Origin: Myxococcus guangdongensis
GTDB taxonomy: Bacteria > Myxococcota > Myxococcia > Myxococcales > Myxococcaceae
Reading direction: 5' to 3'
DNA length: 64,000 bases
Assembly (NCBI RefSeq): GCF_024198255.1
Contig: NZ_JAJVKW010000024.1
Span: 82,379-146,378, forward strand
The position numbers were made by a program, and so were the translations under genes. Below the pieces are notes generated by a model. That model saw only the letters and a list, made by a program, of their open reading frames with translations. It was not told the origin of the DNA and did no database searches. Positions within the stretch are counted from its first letter, which is position 1. The number at the start of each line of letters is the position of its first letter. This document shows positions 9,583 to 17,239 of the stretch, in pieces.

Positions 9583-9958
9583 ACGGACACCTCTGGGCAA
9601 AGCGCTCCCGTGGCGGACCGCGATGTCCGCGTGGAGGAGCCCTTCCTGTCAGGGATTGATGTCGGTGCGTGGACCCGCCCACGCCCCGGAGCTGCTGGCG
9701 CCATGAACGGAAGGCCCTTCCGGGACATATCGGGAAGGCTCGCCAACCCTTTCGCCCGGCAAACACCCGTGGGCCGGGCCGGGGAGGGCCCGCCGGGCCG
9801 GGTGCCCCGCGGGTTCGGCTTCCGGTCCGCGCGACGCCGTGGCACTTCCGCCCCGGGATTGCAGGACGGACCCCACAAGTTGCCGGGTGGCGGGTATGGT
9901 GCGCGCCCGGCCGCAGCCCGCGTCCCCCTTCCGCGCACGAACCGGAGACACATCCCCC
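9583..9958. other. Divergent intergenic region
   Basis: 376 bases separate the DUF1028 gene (minus strand) from the aminotransferase gene (plus strand), so both promoters should lie here. The middle is extremely G/C-rich with overlapping GGGCC/CCGGG palindromes around 9770-9830. I see no convincing -35/-10 pair, no RNA and no coding frame. The aminotransferase ribosome-binding site (CCGGAG) is near its right end. Confidence 0.5.
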
Positions 9959-11257
9959 ATGGCTCTCGACCTCACCTCCCTCCCCCGTCCCTCGAGGGAC
10001 GACGCCACCGTCGGCACCATGGCGCGGGGCCTCGTCGGCAGCGAGATTCTCCGCATCGCCGCGGAGGTCCGTGAGCTCGTCGCCAAAGGTCGCAAGGTGT
10101 GCAACCTCACCGTGGGCGACTTCAGCCCGCGCGAGTTCCCCATCCCGGAGGGCCTGCGCACGCACATCACCACCGCGCTGCAGGCCGGCGAGACGAACTA
10201 TCCGCCCTCCGACGGCGTGCTGGACCTACGCCAGGCGGTGCAGCGCTTCTACGAGCGCGCCCTGGGCCTGAAGTACCCGCTGGAGGGCATCGTCATCGCG
10301 GGCGGCGCCCGGCCCATCATCTACGGCACCTTCCGCAGCGTGCTCGATGACGGGGAGACGGTCGTCTACCCGGTGCCGTCGTGGAACAACAACCACTACA
10401 TCCACATGATGAACGCGAAGGGCGTCGTGGTGACGACGGACCCCTCGCACGGCTTCATGCCCACGCTGGAGCAGCTCACGCCGCACCTGGGCACCGCGCG
10501 CCTGTTGTGCCTGTGCAGCCCGCTCAACCCCACGGGCACCATGATTTCGAAGGACGTGCTCGGCGCCATCTGCGAGCGCGTGGTCGCCGAGAACCGCGAG
10601 CGCGAGAAGACGGGCAAGAAGCCCCTCATCCTGATGTACGACCAGATCTACTGGGTGCTGAGCTTCGGCTCGGAGAAGCACGTGACGCCGGTGGAGCTGG
10701 TGCCGGAGGTCGCCCCCTACACCGTCTTCGTGGATGGCATCTCCAAGGCGTTCGCCGCCACGGGCGTGCGCGTGGGCTGGGGCGTGGGTCCGCCGAGCAT
10801 CATCGCGCGCATGCGCGACGTGCTGGGCCACGTGGGCGCGTGGGCGCCCAAGGCCGAGCAGGTCGCCGTGGCCCGCTACCTGGACGACGTGCCCGCCACC
10901 GAGTCCTTCCTGAAGGAGATGCACCAGCGCGTGGACGCGCGGCTGGAGGCGCTGCACAAGGGCCTGTCGCGCATGCGCGAGGCGGGGCTGCCGGTGCGTC
11001 ACATCGCGCCGCAGGGCGCCATCTACCTGTCCGTCCAGTTCGACCTGGTGGGCAAGAGCGGCCTGAAGACGAACGACGACATCCGCAAGCTCCTCCTGGA
11101 GAAGGCGGGCCTCGCGGTGGTGCCCTTCCAGGCGTTCGGCCTGAAGGAGGACACCGGCTGGTTCCGCCTGTCCGTGGGCGCGACGTCCGTGGCGGAAATC
11201 GAGGACGTGCTGCCCCGCGTGGAGGCCACCCTGCGCGAGGCGCTCGGGGCGAAGTAG
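9959..11257 (+). CDS. PLP-dependent aminotransferase, class I/II
   Basis: This is a cytoplasmic fold-type I aminotransferase of 432 aa. ATG 9959 is used because a CCGGAG site lies 10-15 bases upstream and the earlier open frame has no family similarity. Seen in order: the N-terminal LTVGDFSPREFPIP (the family's L-G-x-P region), NYPPSDGVLDLRQAV (Y/G-L-x-x-LR motif), substrate/cofactor segment SPLNPTGTM, the Asp of LMYDQIYW that contacts the pyridine N, and VDGISKAFAATGVRVGW with the Schiff-base lysine in SK-x-F. The closest general family is aspartate aminotransferase-like; amino donor and pathway cannot be assigned, and no biosynthetic neighbours are present. A strong stem-loop follows the stop, so it is probably monocistronic. 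Confidence 0.92.
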   Translation: MALDLTSLPRPSRDDATVGTMARGLVGSEILRIAAEVRELVAKGRKVCNLTVGDFSPREFPIPEGLRTHITTALQAGETNYPPSDGVLDLRQAVQRFYERALGLKYPLEGIVIAGGARPIIYGTFRSVLDDGETVVYPVPSWNNNHYIHMMNAKGVVVTTDPSHGFMPTLEQLTPHLGTARLLCLCSPLNPTGTMISKDVLGAICERVVAENREREKTGKKPLILMYDQIYWVLSFGSEKHVTPVELVPEVAPYTVFVDGISKAFAATGVRVGWGVGPPSIIARMRDVLGHVGAWAPKAEQVAVARYLDDVPATESFLKEMHQRVDARLEALHKGLSRMREAGLPVRHIAPQGAIYLSVQFDLVGKSGLKTNDDIRKLLLEKAGLAVVPFQAFGLKEDTGWFRLSVGATSVAEIEDVLPRVEATLREALGAK

Positions 11258-11272
11258 CCAGCCATCTCGAAG

Positions 11273-11311
11273 CCCGGGCCCTCGTCCCCCTGGACGGGGA
11301 GTGGGCCCGGG
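11273..11311 (+). terminator. Stem-loop after the aminotransferase gene
   Basis: A perfect 9-bp stem (CCCGGGCCC at 11273-11281 with GGGCCCGGG at 11303-11311) encloses a loop that can fold again on CCCC/GGGG. It starts 16 bases after the stop codon. There is no T tract, as is common for terminators in such G/C-rich genomes; a purely structural role is possible. Confidence 0.45.
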
Positions 11312-11406
11312 AATACACGGAAAGGACCGGAGTTCAGCCTGGGACGCGCCCGGCGGACGTATCCCAGTCGCCGGTCCCCACCCGAGACGCGCGCGCCTTC
11401 GTGCCC

Positions 11407-12702
11407 ATGCTCAAGCGATTCGTGGATGTCCGTGACGAGGAGGTCGGCGCCGTCCTCGGGTCCTTCGTCTATTTCTTCACGCTGATGTGCGGCTACGCCA
11501 TCCTGCGCCCCATCCGCAACGAGATGGGGACGGCGGGCAGCGTGAAGGGGTTGCCGTGGCTGTTCACGGCGACGTTCATCGTGATGCTGCTGGCGGTGCC
11601 CGCGTTCTCCGCGCTGGTTGCGCGCTGGCCCCGGCGCGTGGTGCTGCCGCGCATCTACCGCTTCTTCCTGGTGTCGCTGCTGGTCTTCTTCGTGCTCCTG
11701 AAGCTGGAGGTGGCGAAGGAGCCGGTGGCGCGCGTCTTCTACATCTGGCTGAGCGTCTACAACCTGTTCGTGGTCTCCATCTTCTGGAGCTTCATGGCGG
11801 ACGTCTTCGCCAGCGAGCAGGGCAAGCGGCTGTTCGGCTTCATCGCCGCGGGTGGCACCACGGGCATGCTGGTGGGGCCCTTCCTGGTGGGACGGCTGGC
11901 GGAGCCGGTGGGGCCGGTGAACCTCATCCTGTTGTCGGCGGTGATGCTGGAGGTGAGCGCGCAGTGCGTGCGGTGGCTGAGCCGCTGGGCGCGTGACGTG
12001 CAGCACCAGCCGCCCTCGGCCGAGGGGCCCGTGGGAGGCGGGGTGCTCGCGGGGCTGAAGCTCCTGGTGGCGTCGCCGATGTTGTTGGCGCTGGGGCTCC
12101 AGGTGCTGCTGTACGCGGCCACGTCCACGTTCCTGTACTTCCAGGAGGTGCAGCTGGTGGCGCAGGTGGGCAAGGACGCGGCGTCGCGGACGGCCCTCTT
12201 CGGGGACATCGACTTCTATGTGCAGTTGTTGACGTTGGCGCTGCAGACGCTCGTCACCGGGCGCATCATCTCGCGCCTGGGATTGGGAGCGGCGCTGGCG
12301 GTGGCGCCGGTGGTGACGGGGCTGGGGTTCCTGGGGCTGGCGGCGGTGCCGGTGTTGGGCGTGCTGGTGGCGTTCAAGGCGCTGCGCGGGGCCAGTCACT
12401 ACGCGCTGGAGCGGCCCTCGCGCGAAATCCTCTTCACCACGGTGGACCGCGAAGCGCGCTACAAGTCCAAGAGCTTCATCGACACGGTGGTGTACCGGGG
12501 CAGCGACACGGTGAGCGCGTGGTTGCAGGGCGGGCTCACCGCGCTGGGGTTGGGGATGACGGGGCTGTCGTTGGTGGCGGTGCCGTTGGCGGGGCTGTGG
12601 CTGGGGGTGTCGCTGTACCTGTCGCGGGAGCAGCGGCGGCTGTCTCGCGAGGGTGGGGATGTGCTGGCGCCCGCGGCGCCGGACAACGCCGCCGCCCGTT
12701 GA
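11407..12702 (+). CDS. Polytopic carrier of the ATP:ADP translocase-like / MFS type
   Basis: This is an inner-membrane protein of 431 aa with about 12 hydrophobic segments. The start is taken as ATG 11407; a GTG two codons earlier is also possible, and upstream frame is only the shadow of the aminotransferase gene. The opening (FVDVRDEEVGAVLGSFVYFF, then GYAILRPIRNEMG) is the signature of the bacterial nucleotide-transporter-like (AAA/NTT) family, in which an R-P-x-R-x-E motif follows the first helix. The second half contains ALRGASHYALERPSREILF and YKSKSFIDTVVYRG, also typical. NTT proteins of intracellular parasites swap ATP and ADP; related carriers in free-living bacteria are uncharacterised, so the substrate is left open. 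The SDR gene follows 45 bases later and may be in the same transcript. Confidence 0.8.
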   Translation: MLKRFVDVRDEEVGAVLGSFVYFFTLMCGYAILRPIRNEMGTAGSVKGLPWLFTATFIVMLLAVPAFSALVARWPRRVVLPRIYRFFLVSLLVFFVLLKLEVAKEPVARVFYIWLSVYNLFVVSIFWSFMADVFASEQGKRLFGFIAAGGTTGMLVGPFLVGRLAEPVGPVNLILLSAVMLEVSAQCVRWLSRWARDVQHQPPSAEGPVGGGVLAGLKLLVASPMLLALGLQVLLYAATSTFLYFQEVQLVAQVGKDAASRTALFGDIDFYVQLLTLALQTLVTGRIISRLGLGAALAVAPVVTGLGFLGLAAVPVLGVLVAFKALRGASHYALERPSREILFTTVDREARYKSKSFIDTVVYRGSDTVSAWLQGGLTALGLGMTGLSLVAVPLAGLWLGVSLYLSREQRRLSREGGDVLAPAAPDNAAAR

Positions 12703-12747
12703 GCAATCTTCCTCGCAGTGCTTCCTCGTGGCAGGAGACGACACGCT

Positions 12748-13941
12748 ATGAAGCTGTCTCGCAGGGACTTGATTCAGGGAACCGTGGTCGCGGGCTCGCT
12801 GTTCGCCATGGGCTGTGCGTCCTCCAAGGGCGCGTCGGGTGGCGGCACGACGGAGCCCGGGACGCAGGGGCAGGGCAGCGCGGGGACGAAGGCGGGCAAG
12901 CCCTTGAGCATCCTCATCCTGGGCGGCACGAAGTTCCTGGGCCCTGCGCTGGTGGAGTCCGCGCAGGCCCGGGGGCACACCGTCACGTTGTTCAACCGCG
13001 GCAAGACGAACCCGGGCCTGTTCCCCAACGTGGAGAAGCTGCAGGGGGACCGGGACCCGAACAAGGCGGAGGGGCTCAAGGCGCTGCAGGGCCGCAAGTG
13101 GGACGCGGTGGTGGACACGTCGGGCTATGTGCCGCGCATCGTGAAGGCGTCCGCGGAGCTGCTCGCGCCCAACGTGGGGCACTACACCTTCGTGTCGACC
13201 ATCTCCGTGTACAAGGACGCGTCGAAGCCGGGGCTCAAGGAGACGGCGCCGGTGGCCACGGTGGACGACCCGAACACGGAGGACGTGAACAAGTACTACG
13301 GCGCGCTGAAGGCGCTGTGCGAGAAGGCGGCGGAGACGGCGATGCCGGGCCGCGTGTTCAACGTGCGGCCGGGGCTCATCGTCGGGCCGGACGACCCGAC
13401 GGACCGCTTCACGTACTGGCCGGTGCGCGTGGCCCAGGGCGGCGAGGTGCTCGCGCCGGGCACGGGGCATGACGCCACGCAGTTCATCGACGTGCGCGAC
13501 CTGGCCGCGTTCATCATCCTGGGCGTGGAGCAGAAGCTGGCGGGGCTCTACACGGCGACGGGGCCGGAGAAGCCGCTGTTGATGCGGGACTTCCTGGAGC
13601 GCAGCAAGAAGGCGCTGCGCAGTGACGCGACGTTCATCTGGGCGCACCCGTCCTTCCTGGAGAAGCACAAGGTGGAGGCCTTCGGGGACATGCCGGTGTG
13701 GGTGACGCCGACGGGGGAGGAGGCGGGCCTGCTGCGGGTGAACATCGACAAGGCGCTGGCGGCGGGGCTCACGTTCCGGCCGCTGGAGGACACCGTGCGC
13801 GACACGGTGGAGTGGTTCAAGTCGGAGCCACCCGAGCGTCAGGCGAAGCTGAAGGCGGGCATTGCTCCGGCGCGCGAGAAGGAGGTGCTCGCGGCGTGGC
13901 ACCAGGAGCACGACCAGGGCACCGCGACTCCCACGCGCTGA
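12748..13941 (+). CDS. Exported NAD-dependent epimerase/dehydratase family (SDR) protein
   Basis: This is a 397-aa protein from ATG 12748 with a GGAG site 12 bases upstream. The N-terminus combines a twin-arginine motif (SRRDLIQ) with a hydrophobic segment and a lipobox-like AMGC, then a Gly/Thr/Ser linker; this predicts Tat export, possibly as a lipoprotein. The enzyme part follows: Rossmann glycine motif ILGGTKFLG (about 50-60), VVDTSGYVPR, TFVSTISVYKD, and a catalytic YxxxK in YYGALK, then a substrate-binding half. This is the extended-SDR order of sugar-nucleotide epimerases and reductases. Tat export makes sense for a protein that folds around a cofactor before leaving the cytoplasm. The substrate is unknown. 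It lies 45 bases behind the carrier gene and converges with the SHOCT gene. Confidence 0.85.
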   Translation: MKLSRRDLIQGTVVAGSLFAMGCASSKGASGGGTTEPGTQGQGSAGTKAGKPLSILILGGTKFLGPALVESAQARGHTVTLFNRGKTNPGLFPNVEKLQGDRDPNKAEGLKALQGRKWDAVVDTSGYVPRIVKASAELLAPNVGHYTFVSTISVYKDASKPGLKETAPVATVDDPNTEDVNKYYGALKALCEKAAETAMPGRVFNVRPGLIVGPDDPTDRFTYWPVRVAQGGEVLAPGTGHDATQFIDVRDLAAFIILGVEQKLAGLYTATGPEKPLLMRDFLERSKKALRSDATFIWAHPSFLEKHKVEAFGDMPVWVTPTGEEAGLLRVNIDKALAAGLTFRPLEDTVRDTVEWFKSEPPERQAKLKAGIAPAREKEVLAAWHQEHDQGTATPTR

Positions 13942-13962
13942 GCTGTGAAGACCCGAGGGTGT

Positions 13963-13981
13963 CCGGGCCTGTTCGGCCCGG
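13963..13981. terminator. Short hairpin between convergent genes
   Basis: CCGGGCC (13963-13969) pairs with GGCCCGG (13975-13981) around a 5-base loop, in the 44-base gap between the convergent SDR and SHOCT genes. It could end transcription from both sides. There is no T tract. Confidence 0.5.
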
Positions 13982-13985
13982 GCGC

Positions 13986-14522
13986 TCAGAGTCGCCCGAG
14001 GATCTCCGCCTTCTTGCGCTCGAAGTCGTCCATCGTGATGAGCCCCTCGCCGAGCAACCGCTGCAGGTCCGCGAGGGACTTCACCGGGTCCTTCGGAGGG
14101 CTGACGGGTTTGCCCACCAGCAGCGCGGCGAGCTGACCCAGGTCCTGCTCCACGACGGGCCCCATGACGGCGACGCGCTGCGCGTCAGTGGGGTCCACCC
14201 TCACGTCCAGCTCCAGGCCTGGCGCGAACACCCGCACGTTCCAGTCGCGGAAGCGGTCCGACACCCAGACCTCGTACGTCGGGCGGTCCGGCAGGGTGAC
14301 CTCGAGCAGGTGGTTGTATCGAGGGCGCTGGTGGCTGCTCATCGCGGTGCGCTCACTGCGCAGCAGGATGGCCCGGGCCGGTAGCCCCTGCTCGCGCACC
14401 TTCCGGTGCTTGCGCCACGTTCCGAGGACCTGGACGATGACCCAGATGCTCACCGCGACGCCGACCAGGACGAGCAGGGGAATCAGGAACCGGTCTGCGG
14501 ACAGAGATGCTTCGGCGTTCAT
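13986..14522 (-). CDS. Membrane protein with C-terminal SHOCT domain
   Basis: 178 aa from ATG 14522; an in-frame start 35 codons upstream would add an Arg-rich leader and is rejected. One N-terminal transmembrane helix (about 12-32, FLIPLLVLVGVAVSIWVIV) is followed by a basic stop-transfer segment (TWRKHRKVREQG), a beta-rich domain of about 100 residues, and a C-terminal SHOCT module (LADLQRLLGEGLITMDDFER then KKAEIL), the short helical oligomerisation motif seen at the ends of many bacterial proteins. Orientation suggests the soluble part is cytoplasmic. Function unknown. It is divergent from the lipoprotein gene at 14692, with 169 bases between them for two promoters. Confidence 0.75.
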   Translation of the reverse strand: MNAEASLSADRFLIPLLVLVGVAVSIWVIVQVLGTWRKHRKVREQGLPARAILLRSERTAMSSHQRPRYNHLLEVTLPDRPTYEVWVSDRFRDWNVRVFAPGLELDVRVDPTDAQRVAVMGPVVEQDLGQLAALLVGKPVSPPKDPVKSLADLQRLLGEGLITMDDFERKKAEILGRL

Positions 14523-14691
14523 CGTGCTCTCTCGACGGTGACGGCGCGACCTCGACTCGGCCGCGTCCAGCGACTCTAAACGCATCGCCCTCGACTCGAA
14601 ACCCGGCATGTCCGCGCGACATGCCATGATGTCGCGGAATGCGGGGCCGACTCATGGACGCCTCGGCCGCGACAACCGAAGAGGACTCACG

Positions 14692-16200
14692 ATGACGTCT
14701 CGCCCGTCCTGGTGCTCGCCCTGGCGGCAGGGTGCCGTCGCGCTGCTCGCCGTGTCGCTCGTGGCCTGTGGTGGCAAGGAGGTCCGTCCCGAGGGTGACG
14801 CCGATGCGGGGACTCCGGACGCGGGCCCCGGTCAGGCGCATCCCTGTGTGCCGGTGAGCCTGGAGCAAGACGTGGACCTCCAGGGCTTCCACACGGACCG
14901 CTACACGTGGCGCGATGGCGACTGCGCGCCCCGCTCGGCCTTCCTCGTGCGCAACGACTCCGAGGACCCCGCTGGGTGGCACGGTGGCTACATCCGCCGC
15001 TATGTCTACGAGGCCCAGGGCGCCGCGCGCACCTGTGACGGCGCCACCAACGAAGTCCCCGGCTGGGGCATGGTGACCTGCCACGTGCGCGCCGGCGCCG
15101 ACTGGGGCAACTGGACCGAGAAGGTGACAGGCACGGGCCGCACCCTCTTCGCGGGGCGCCACCACGCGCTGCACGAGTTCCGCTGGCCGCTGCCGCTCGA
15201 CGGCCACATCGTCGACGTCACCGTCCACTACCTCTTCGCCACCGGCCGCGACCACCCGCTCTATGCCATCACCCACGATGTCTCGCGCATCGCGCCCGAC
15301 GCGCTGGAGGCGGACGTTCGCTCGCCCTATGGCGACCTGCTCTTCGACGGCAACGCGAACGCCGAAATCGCCGGGCTGGGCTGGGGAGACCGCTACCGCT
15401 TCCGCACGCTCGCCTCGCCCGTGCGCATGTCCAGCGGCTGGGACTACCGCGAGCCCAATGTCGTCCCCTTCACCCGCATGTGGACCACCGCTCCGGACGC
15501 GGAGATGGGCGTGGTGCAGACGCAGACCTGGCAGCAGAAGCCCGCAGGCGGCTACTGGCTCTACTCGAGCTGGGGCCAGCGCAACGAGAGCGGGCCCCTG
15601 CCGGAGGACTGGAACTGGACCTTCCAGCTCAACCAGTACCAGCTCCCCTCCACCACGCGCTCCCACCGCATGGCCTGGGGCAGCAACTACGGCGCGCTCG
15701 GCTGGCGCCAGTACGCGCGCTACGGCGACGACGGGATGCTCTCCGGCCACCCCTACCAGAGCTACTCCGTCTTCATGGTGCTGGGCACACACACGCAAGA
15801 CCCCGTGCTCCGCCGTGTCTCCGAGGTCGAGTCCTGGCAGCGCGTGCGCCTCACCGCCACCCGGGGCACCGTGGTGACGCAGGGCCCCGGCGGCGTGGGC
15901 CGCACCGACTCCGTGCCCTTCGACGTGCCCGGCTACAACCCCGTCTACGCGACGTGGGAGGCCCGCGCCGCGGACAACCGCGCCGAGCTGCGCTTCGACA
16001 CCGGCACCCAACCGCTCGAGCGCCCCGTGCTGGTGCTGCGCGGCTACACCGCCACGACGCCTCCGTCGCGCGTGCTCCTGGACGAGCGGGTGCTCACCGC
16101 GGACGCGGACTACTTCGCCTCCGTCGACGACGCGGGCGACGCGCTGTGGCTCACCCTCCACCACACCCTCACCGGCGCCGCGACGCTGCGCCTGGAGTGA
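14692..16200 (+). CDS. Uncharacterised lipoprotein
   Basis: This is an exported lipoprotein of 502 aa from ATG 14692 (GAGGA site upstream). The signal sequence is long, with a basic/aromatic front (RPSWCSPWRQG), a hydrophobic core and the lipobox LVACGG. A short Asp/Ala/Gly linker (DADAGTPDAGPG) follows. The rest is rich in Trp, Tyr, Arg and Asp, with segments such as GGYIRRYVYEAQG, GWGMVTCHVRAGADWGNW and MAWGSNYGALGWRQYARYG that suggest a beta-sheet or carbohydrate-binding fold, and a C-terminal beta domain of about 130 residues. Two cysteine pairs are possible. I recognise no named family. A strong stem-loop follows the stop, so this is likely a single-gene unit. Confidence 0.75.
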   Translation: MTSRPSWCSPWRQGAVALLAVSLVACGGKEVRPEGDADAGTPDAGPGQAHPCVPVSLEQDVDLQGFHTDRYTWRDGDCAPRSAFLVRNDSEDPAGWHGGYIRRYVYEAQGAARTCDGATNEVPGWGMVTCHVRAGADWGNWTEKVTGTGRTLFAGRHHALHEFRWPLPLDGHIVDVTVHYLFATGRDHPLYAITHDVSRIAPDALEADVRSPYGDLLFDGNANAEIAGLGWGDRYRFRTLASPVRMSSGWDYREPNVVPFTRMWTTAPDAEMGVVQTQTWQQKPAGGYWLYSSWGQRNESGPLPEDWNWTFQLNQYQLPSTTRSHRMAWGSNYGALGWRQYARYGDDGMLSGHPYQSYSVFMVLGTHTQDPVLRRVSEVESWQRVRLTATRGTVVTQGPGGVGRTDSVPFDVPGYNPVYATWEARAADNRAELRFDTGTQPLERPVLVLRGYTATTPPSRVLLDERVLTADADYFASVDDAGDALWLTLHHTLTGAATLRLE

Positions 16201-16219
16201 CGGGCCCTTCAAAAAGCAA

Positions 16220-16254
16220 CGGGGGATGCTCCGGTGTTCGCGGAGCACCCCCCG
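16220..16254 (+). terminator. Strong stem-loop after the lipoprotein gene
   Basis: A 14-bp stem (16220-16233 with 16241-16254) contains one mismatch and closes a 7-base loop (GTGTTCG). It begins 20 bases after the stop codon at 16200. No T run follows (GATAAAATG), but stem strength makes it a probable terminator. Confidence 0.7.
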
Positions 16255-16494
16255 GATAAAATGACCCTAGCTCGGAGTCCGCTCTCCCCCTCTGGCGAGC
16301 GTCACTCCTCCGGGTCCCCCTGCCATGGATGACGCCGCCCCCGCGACGCCACCCTCCTACCCGCCCTGAGTGTCCGGAGGGCCTTGGACCCCTCCAGCGA
16401 AGACCTCGACTGCGACTCGAGCGCTCCCCCCGGTGCGCCCGCCGATGACTGGACCCTCAAGTGCCCCAAGCACCTGGTGTCCCGGCCACCGGCT

Positions 16495-16692
16495 TCAGGG
16501 CCAGGACCGCGCCGGCTGCGAGATGGCTCGCATCCGCGCCAGCGTCTGGGCCCAACCGAACGTCTGCGGGCGCATGGAAGCCACCCGCGTCACGAGCTCC
16601 ATCTCCTGCCGCAACACCCCCAGCGCCTTCGACTTCGTCAGCGCCCCGAGCTCCATCCGTTTCGCCCCCGCGAAGACGGCCAGCTCCGGCAC
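16495..16692 (-). CDS. Probable small protein of 65 aa, unrecognised
   Basis: This is a short minus-strand frame starting at GTG 16692 behind a strong GAGAGGGGG site with an 8-base spacer. By hand count over 16561-16680, 38 of 40 third positions of this frame are G/C, against 27 of 40 first and 19 of 40 second positions. That is the pattern of real genes in this genome, and it fades just upstream of the proposed start. The product opens with PELAVFAGAKRMELGALTKS and continues with EMELVTRVASMRPQTFGW: mixed alpha-helical, basic, no signal peptide. I do not recognise it. It could also be a fragment of a decayed gene. It is isolated in an otherwise non-coding stretch and points away from the topB-recQ gene. 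Confidence 0.5.
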   Translation of the reverse strand: MPELAVFAGAKRMELGALTKSKALGVLRQEMELVTRVASMRPQTFGWAQTLARMRAISQPARSWP

Positions 16693-17239
16693 CGCGATGT
16701 CCCCCTCTCGTGCTTCGAGAGCGCTGGGGTGTTCCCCCTGGATGCGTCCCCGGGCCCTGTGTGCCGCGGCCCCCCGTCCCGTGTCCGTACGCTTCACACC
16801 GCCTGACCTGCTGTTTCCCCCTGAAACCCGCTGGCCCGACTCATGCGCGACGTGCGACATTCGCCTCTCCCTTCGCACCACTGATGACCGCCGTCCCCCC
16901 GGCCACACGCGCCGTGGCGTGTGTCGACCAGGGCATACTGGCTCAGGCCGTAGAACGAGTTTTCCGCTCTAGCGCCAAATGCTTGCGCGAACGCGCCAGC
17001 TTGTTGGGCGAGCTGGCGGCGGGACGAACGTGGCGGGTTCCACCGGGAGTGGTGGGCGACCTGGGAGGTGGGTGTGGGGCATGGGGTGGTCCGCCTCGAC
17101 TGGCGGAGGGGCGGGCGGGCGTCGTGGGTAGGGACAGTGAGGGGCTGGGCATGTCAGCCTGACGCGGTAGGGAAGACGGTTGCGACGTGTGCCTGGGGCG
17201 GATGTCCCGGGTATTGGGCGGCGGGAGGGGACAGGTTTC
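16693..17239. other. Non-coding region upstream of topB-recQ
   Basis: About 550 bases without a supported gene, between the small minus-strand gene and the topoisomerase-helicase gene. It should hold the promoters of both. Around 16940-16985 the sequence is locally less G/C-rich. An inverted repeat, CGCCAGCT (16995-17002) with AGCTGGCG (17012-17019), lies about 220 bases before the topB-recQ start and might be an operator or a stem-loop in the leader. The right part (17040-17200) is very G-rich on the plus strand. No clear -10 element was found. Confidence 0.4.

Noticed and set aside
16370..16972. A 200-codon plus-strand frame across the region before topB-recQ.
   Set aside because: It shares its third-position phase with the minus-strand frame, but its second positions are G/C-rich, which fits the minus strand better; no similarity to any family.
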